Below are positions 63,298-64,000 of a stretch of 64,000 bases of DNA, in pieces. The position numbers and the translations under genes were made by a program. The stretch spans positions 62,001 through 126,000 of the forward strand of contig JAEINT010000014.1 of assembly GCA_016342745.1 (NCBI GenBank), read 5' to 3'. Numbering within the stretch: the stretch's first letter is position 1; every line of letters begins with the position of its first letter. A model generated the notes under the pieces. The model was not told the DNA's origin, did not search any database, and was given only the letters and a program-made list of their open reading frames with translations. Source of the DNA: Labilibaculum sp. (GTDB lineage: Bacteria > Bacteroidota > Bacteroidia > Bacteroidales > Marinifilaceae).

Positions 63298-63377
63298 TAC
63301 CGAATAGTATCTAAAATTACACATTTATTTCACTTCGTTTATGACTGTGTTTTAGATATCTATCGGCATTATAAGAG
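63295..63377 (+). repeat. REP-like palindromic repeat, copy B
   Basis: Starts with the TAA stop of the preceding gene (TAATACCGAATAG) and ends near GGCATTATAAGAG. It can form a stem through ATCTAAAA and TTTTAGAT and through CCGA and TCGG. Homologous to the copy at 46483-46564. Confidence 0.75.
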
Positions 63378-63432
63378 TGTATAATTTGATCTATAAAATC
63401 GTATAAGAAAATATTAAAATACAATAATTACT

Positions 63433-64000
63433 ATGAACGGAAAGGTGACATGTTTTATTCCTTTTGGAACAAAGGAAGAGACTGAAATTACAATTAATGA
63501 GCTAGTAAAATCAGATTTAGTAGCTGCGATTTATGTTGTAGGTGGCGATGCTCAAGTAGAGGCTGAAGGTGTTAATGTTTTAACATCAGAAACCTTATCG
63601 CACGGAAAAACAATTCATGCAATTGCTGAAAAAACAGATTCTGAATATGTTTTCATCTACACAAAAACAAGTGCCTTAACTATGGGGCAATTGGCTTTGG
63701 ATCGGTTTATGAAAGTAGCCAAGGATACGAATAGTGGTTTGGTGTATTCGAATTATCGCGCGATAAAAGATGGTGTAGTTGAAAATTGTCCAGTAATTGA
63801 TTATCAGGAAGGAAGCTTGAGAGATGATTTTAATTTTGGATCGGTTCTTTTTTATGATGCGAAAGTGTTAAAAGAAGCAGTGAAGGATGTTGATACTACC
63901 TTTCGTCATGCTGGATTGTATGAATTGCGATTGGCAATGGCTGCCCGTTCAGAATTCATGAGAATACCAGAAGTTTTGTACACCGAAGAAGAAATGGATA
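63433..64000 (+). CDS. Glycosyltransferase family 2-like protein, partial (3' end outside window)
   Basis: An open frame begins at ATG 63433 (MNGKVTCFIPFGTKEETE) and runs off the window after 189 codons. The pattern (short beta-strand opening, a YVFIYTKTSALTMGQLAL segment, GLVYSNYR, DYQEGSLRDDFNFGSVLFY) resembles Bacteroidota GT2-type proteins found beside the golvesin amidase. No signal peptide. Function beyond a likely nucleotide-sugar fold is open. Confidence 0.6.
   Translation, partial: MNGKVTCFIPFGTKEETEITINELVKSDLVAAIYVVGGDAQVEAEGVNVLTSETLSHGKTIHAIAEKTDSEYVFIYTKTSALTMGQLALDRFMKVAKDTNSGLVYSNYRAIKDGVVENCPVIDYQEGSLRDDFNFGSVLFYDAKVLKEAVKDVDTTFRHAGLYELRLAMAARSEFMRIPEVLYTEEEMD

Overview
The window reads as a chromosome segment from an AT-rich Bacteroidota, most likely a marine member of the Marinilabiliales/Marinifilaceae type (inference from gene content and protein flavour, not from a database search). 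Signs are the fused SecDF, the RibBA fusion, Bacteroidota promoters of the form TTTG-N19-TAnnTTTG, weak Shine-Dalgarno signals, TonB-dependent uptake, IntDOT-like integrases, and the NagB/PIG-L fusion with the neighbouring golvesin-type amidase.

Left core block (1-21120): an FMN riboswitch with its terminator controls ribD-ribE-ribBA-ribH. Then come a pseudouridine synthase with a long SR-like tail, a phosphoglucosamine mutase family protein, malate dehydrogenase, a retropepsin-like protein, SecDF, TatA, a Na+/Ca2+ exchanger family protein, a LolD-type ATPase, a TIGR02757 protein, TrmN6, a lipoprotein, a saccharopine dehydrogenase family protein and MutS. tRNA-Gly and tRNA-Leu follow.

Mobile island (21492-37421): a roughly 15.9 kb element is inserted in the 3' end of tRNA-Leu(TAA) and bounded by a 24-bp direct repeat. 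It carries an IntDOT-like integrase lacking the first catalytic Arg, a large nested inverted repeat, an oriT-like hairpin, mobC and mobA. After these comes a second module: a Cys-rich small protein, a helically phased decamer array and an integron-integrase-like recombinase ending in SPLD. This is followed by what look like gene cassettes separated by attC-like imperfect palindromes. Cassette 1 holds a PocR/PAS/GAF kinase, a response regulator and a hybrid kinase; cassette 2 holds one small membrane protein; cassette 3 is broken by an IS481-like remnant. For both complete cassettes the first 14 bases are complementary at 12 positions to the left core of that cassette's own attC-like site, as integron cassette circularisation predicts. 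This is the most interesting feature of the window. The island ends with a HipBST toxin-antitoxin operon behind three operators spaced exactly 40 bp apart.

Right core block (37430-64000): a 5'-nucleotidase-like protein with lost metal ligands, a PagL-like deacylase, an OprC-like copper receptor with a small Cys partner, YedF-SelD, a lipoprotein phosphatase, an O-methyltransferase, an M16 peptidase, three identical tRNA-Phe genes, YitT, an S41 protease, GpmI, a DUF3109 protein and an M20 peptidase. An amino-sugar/peptidoglycan recycling locus follows (FadR-type regulator, MurQ, sugar kinase, NagB-PIG-L, golvesin-type amidase, partial glycosyltransferase). A shared 11-14 bp motif in front of the regulator and in the divergent promoter region suggests a small regulon. 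A REP-like palindromic repeat occurs twice, each copy starting at a stop codon.
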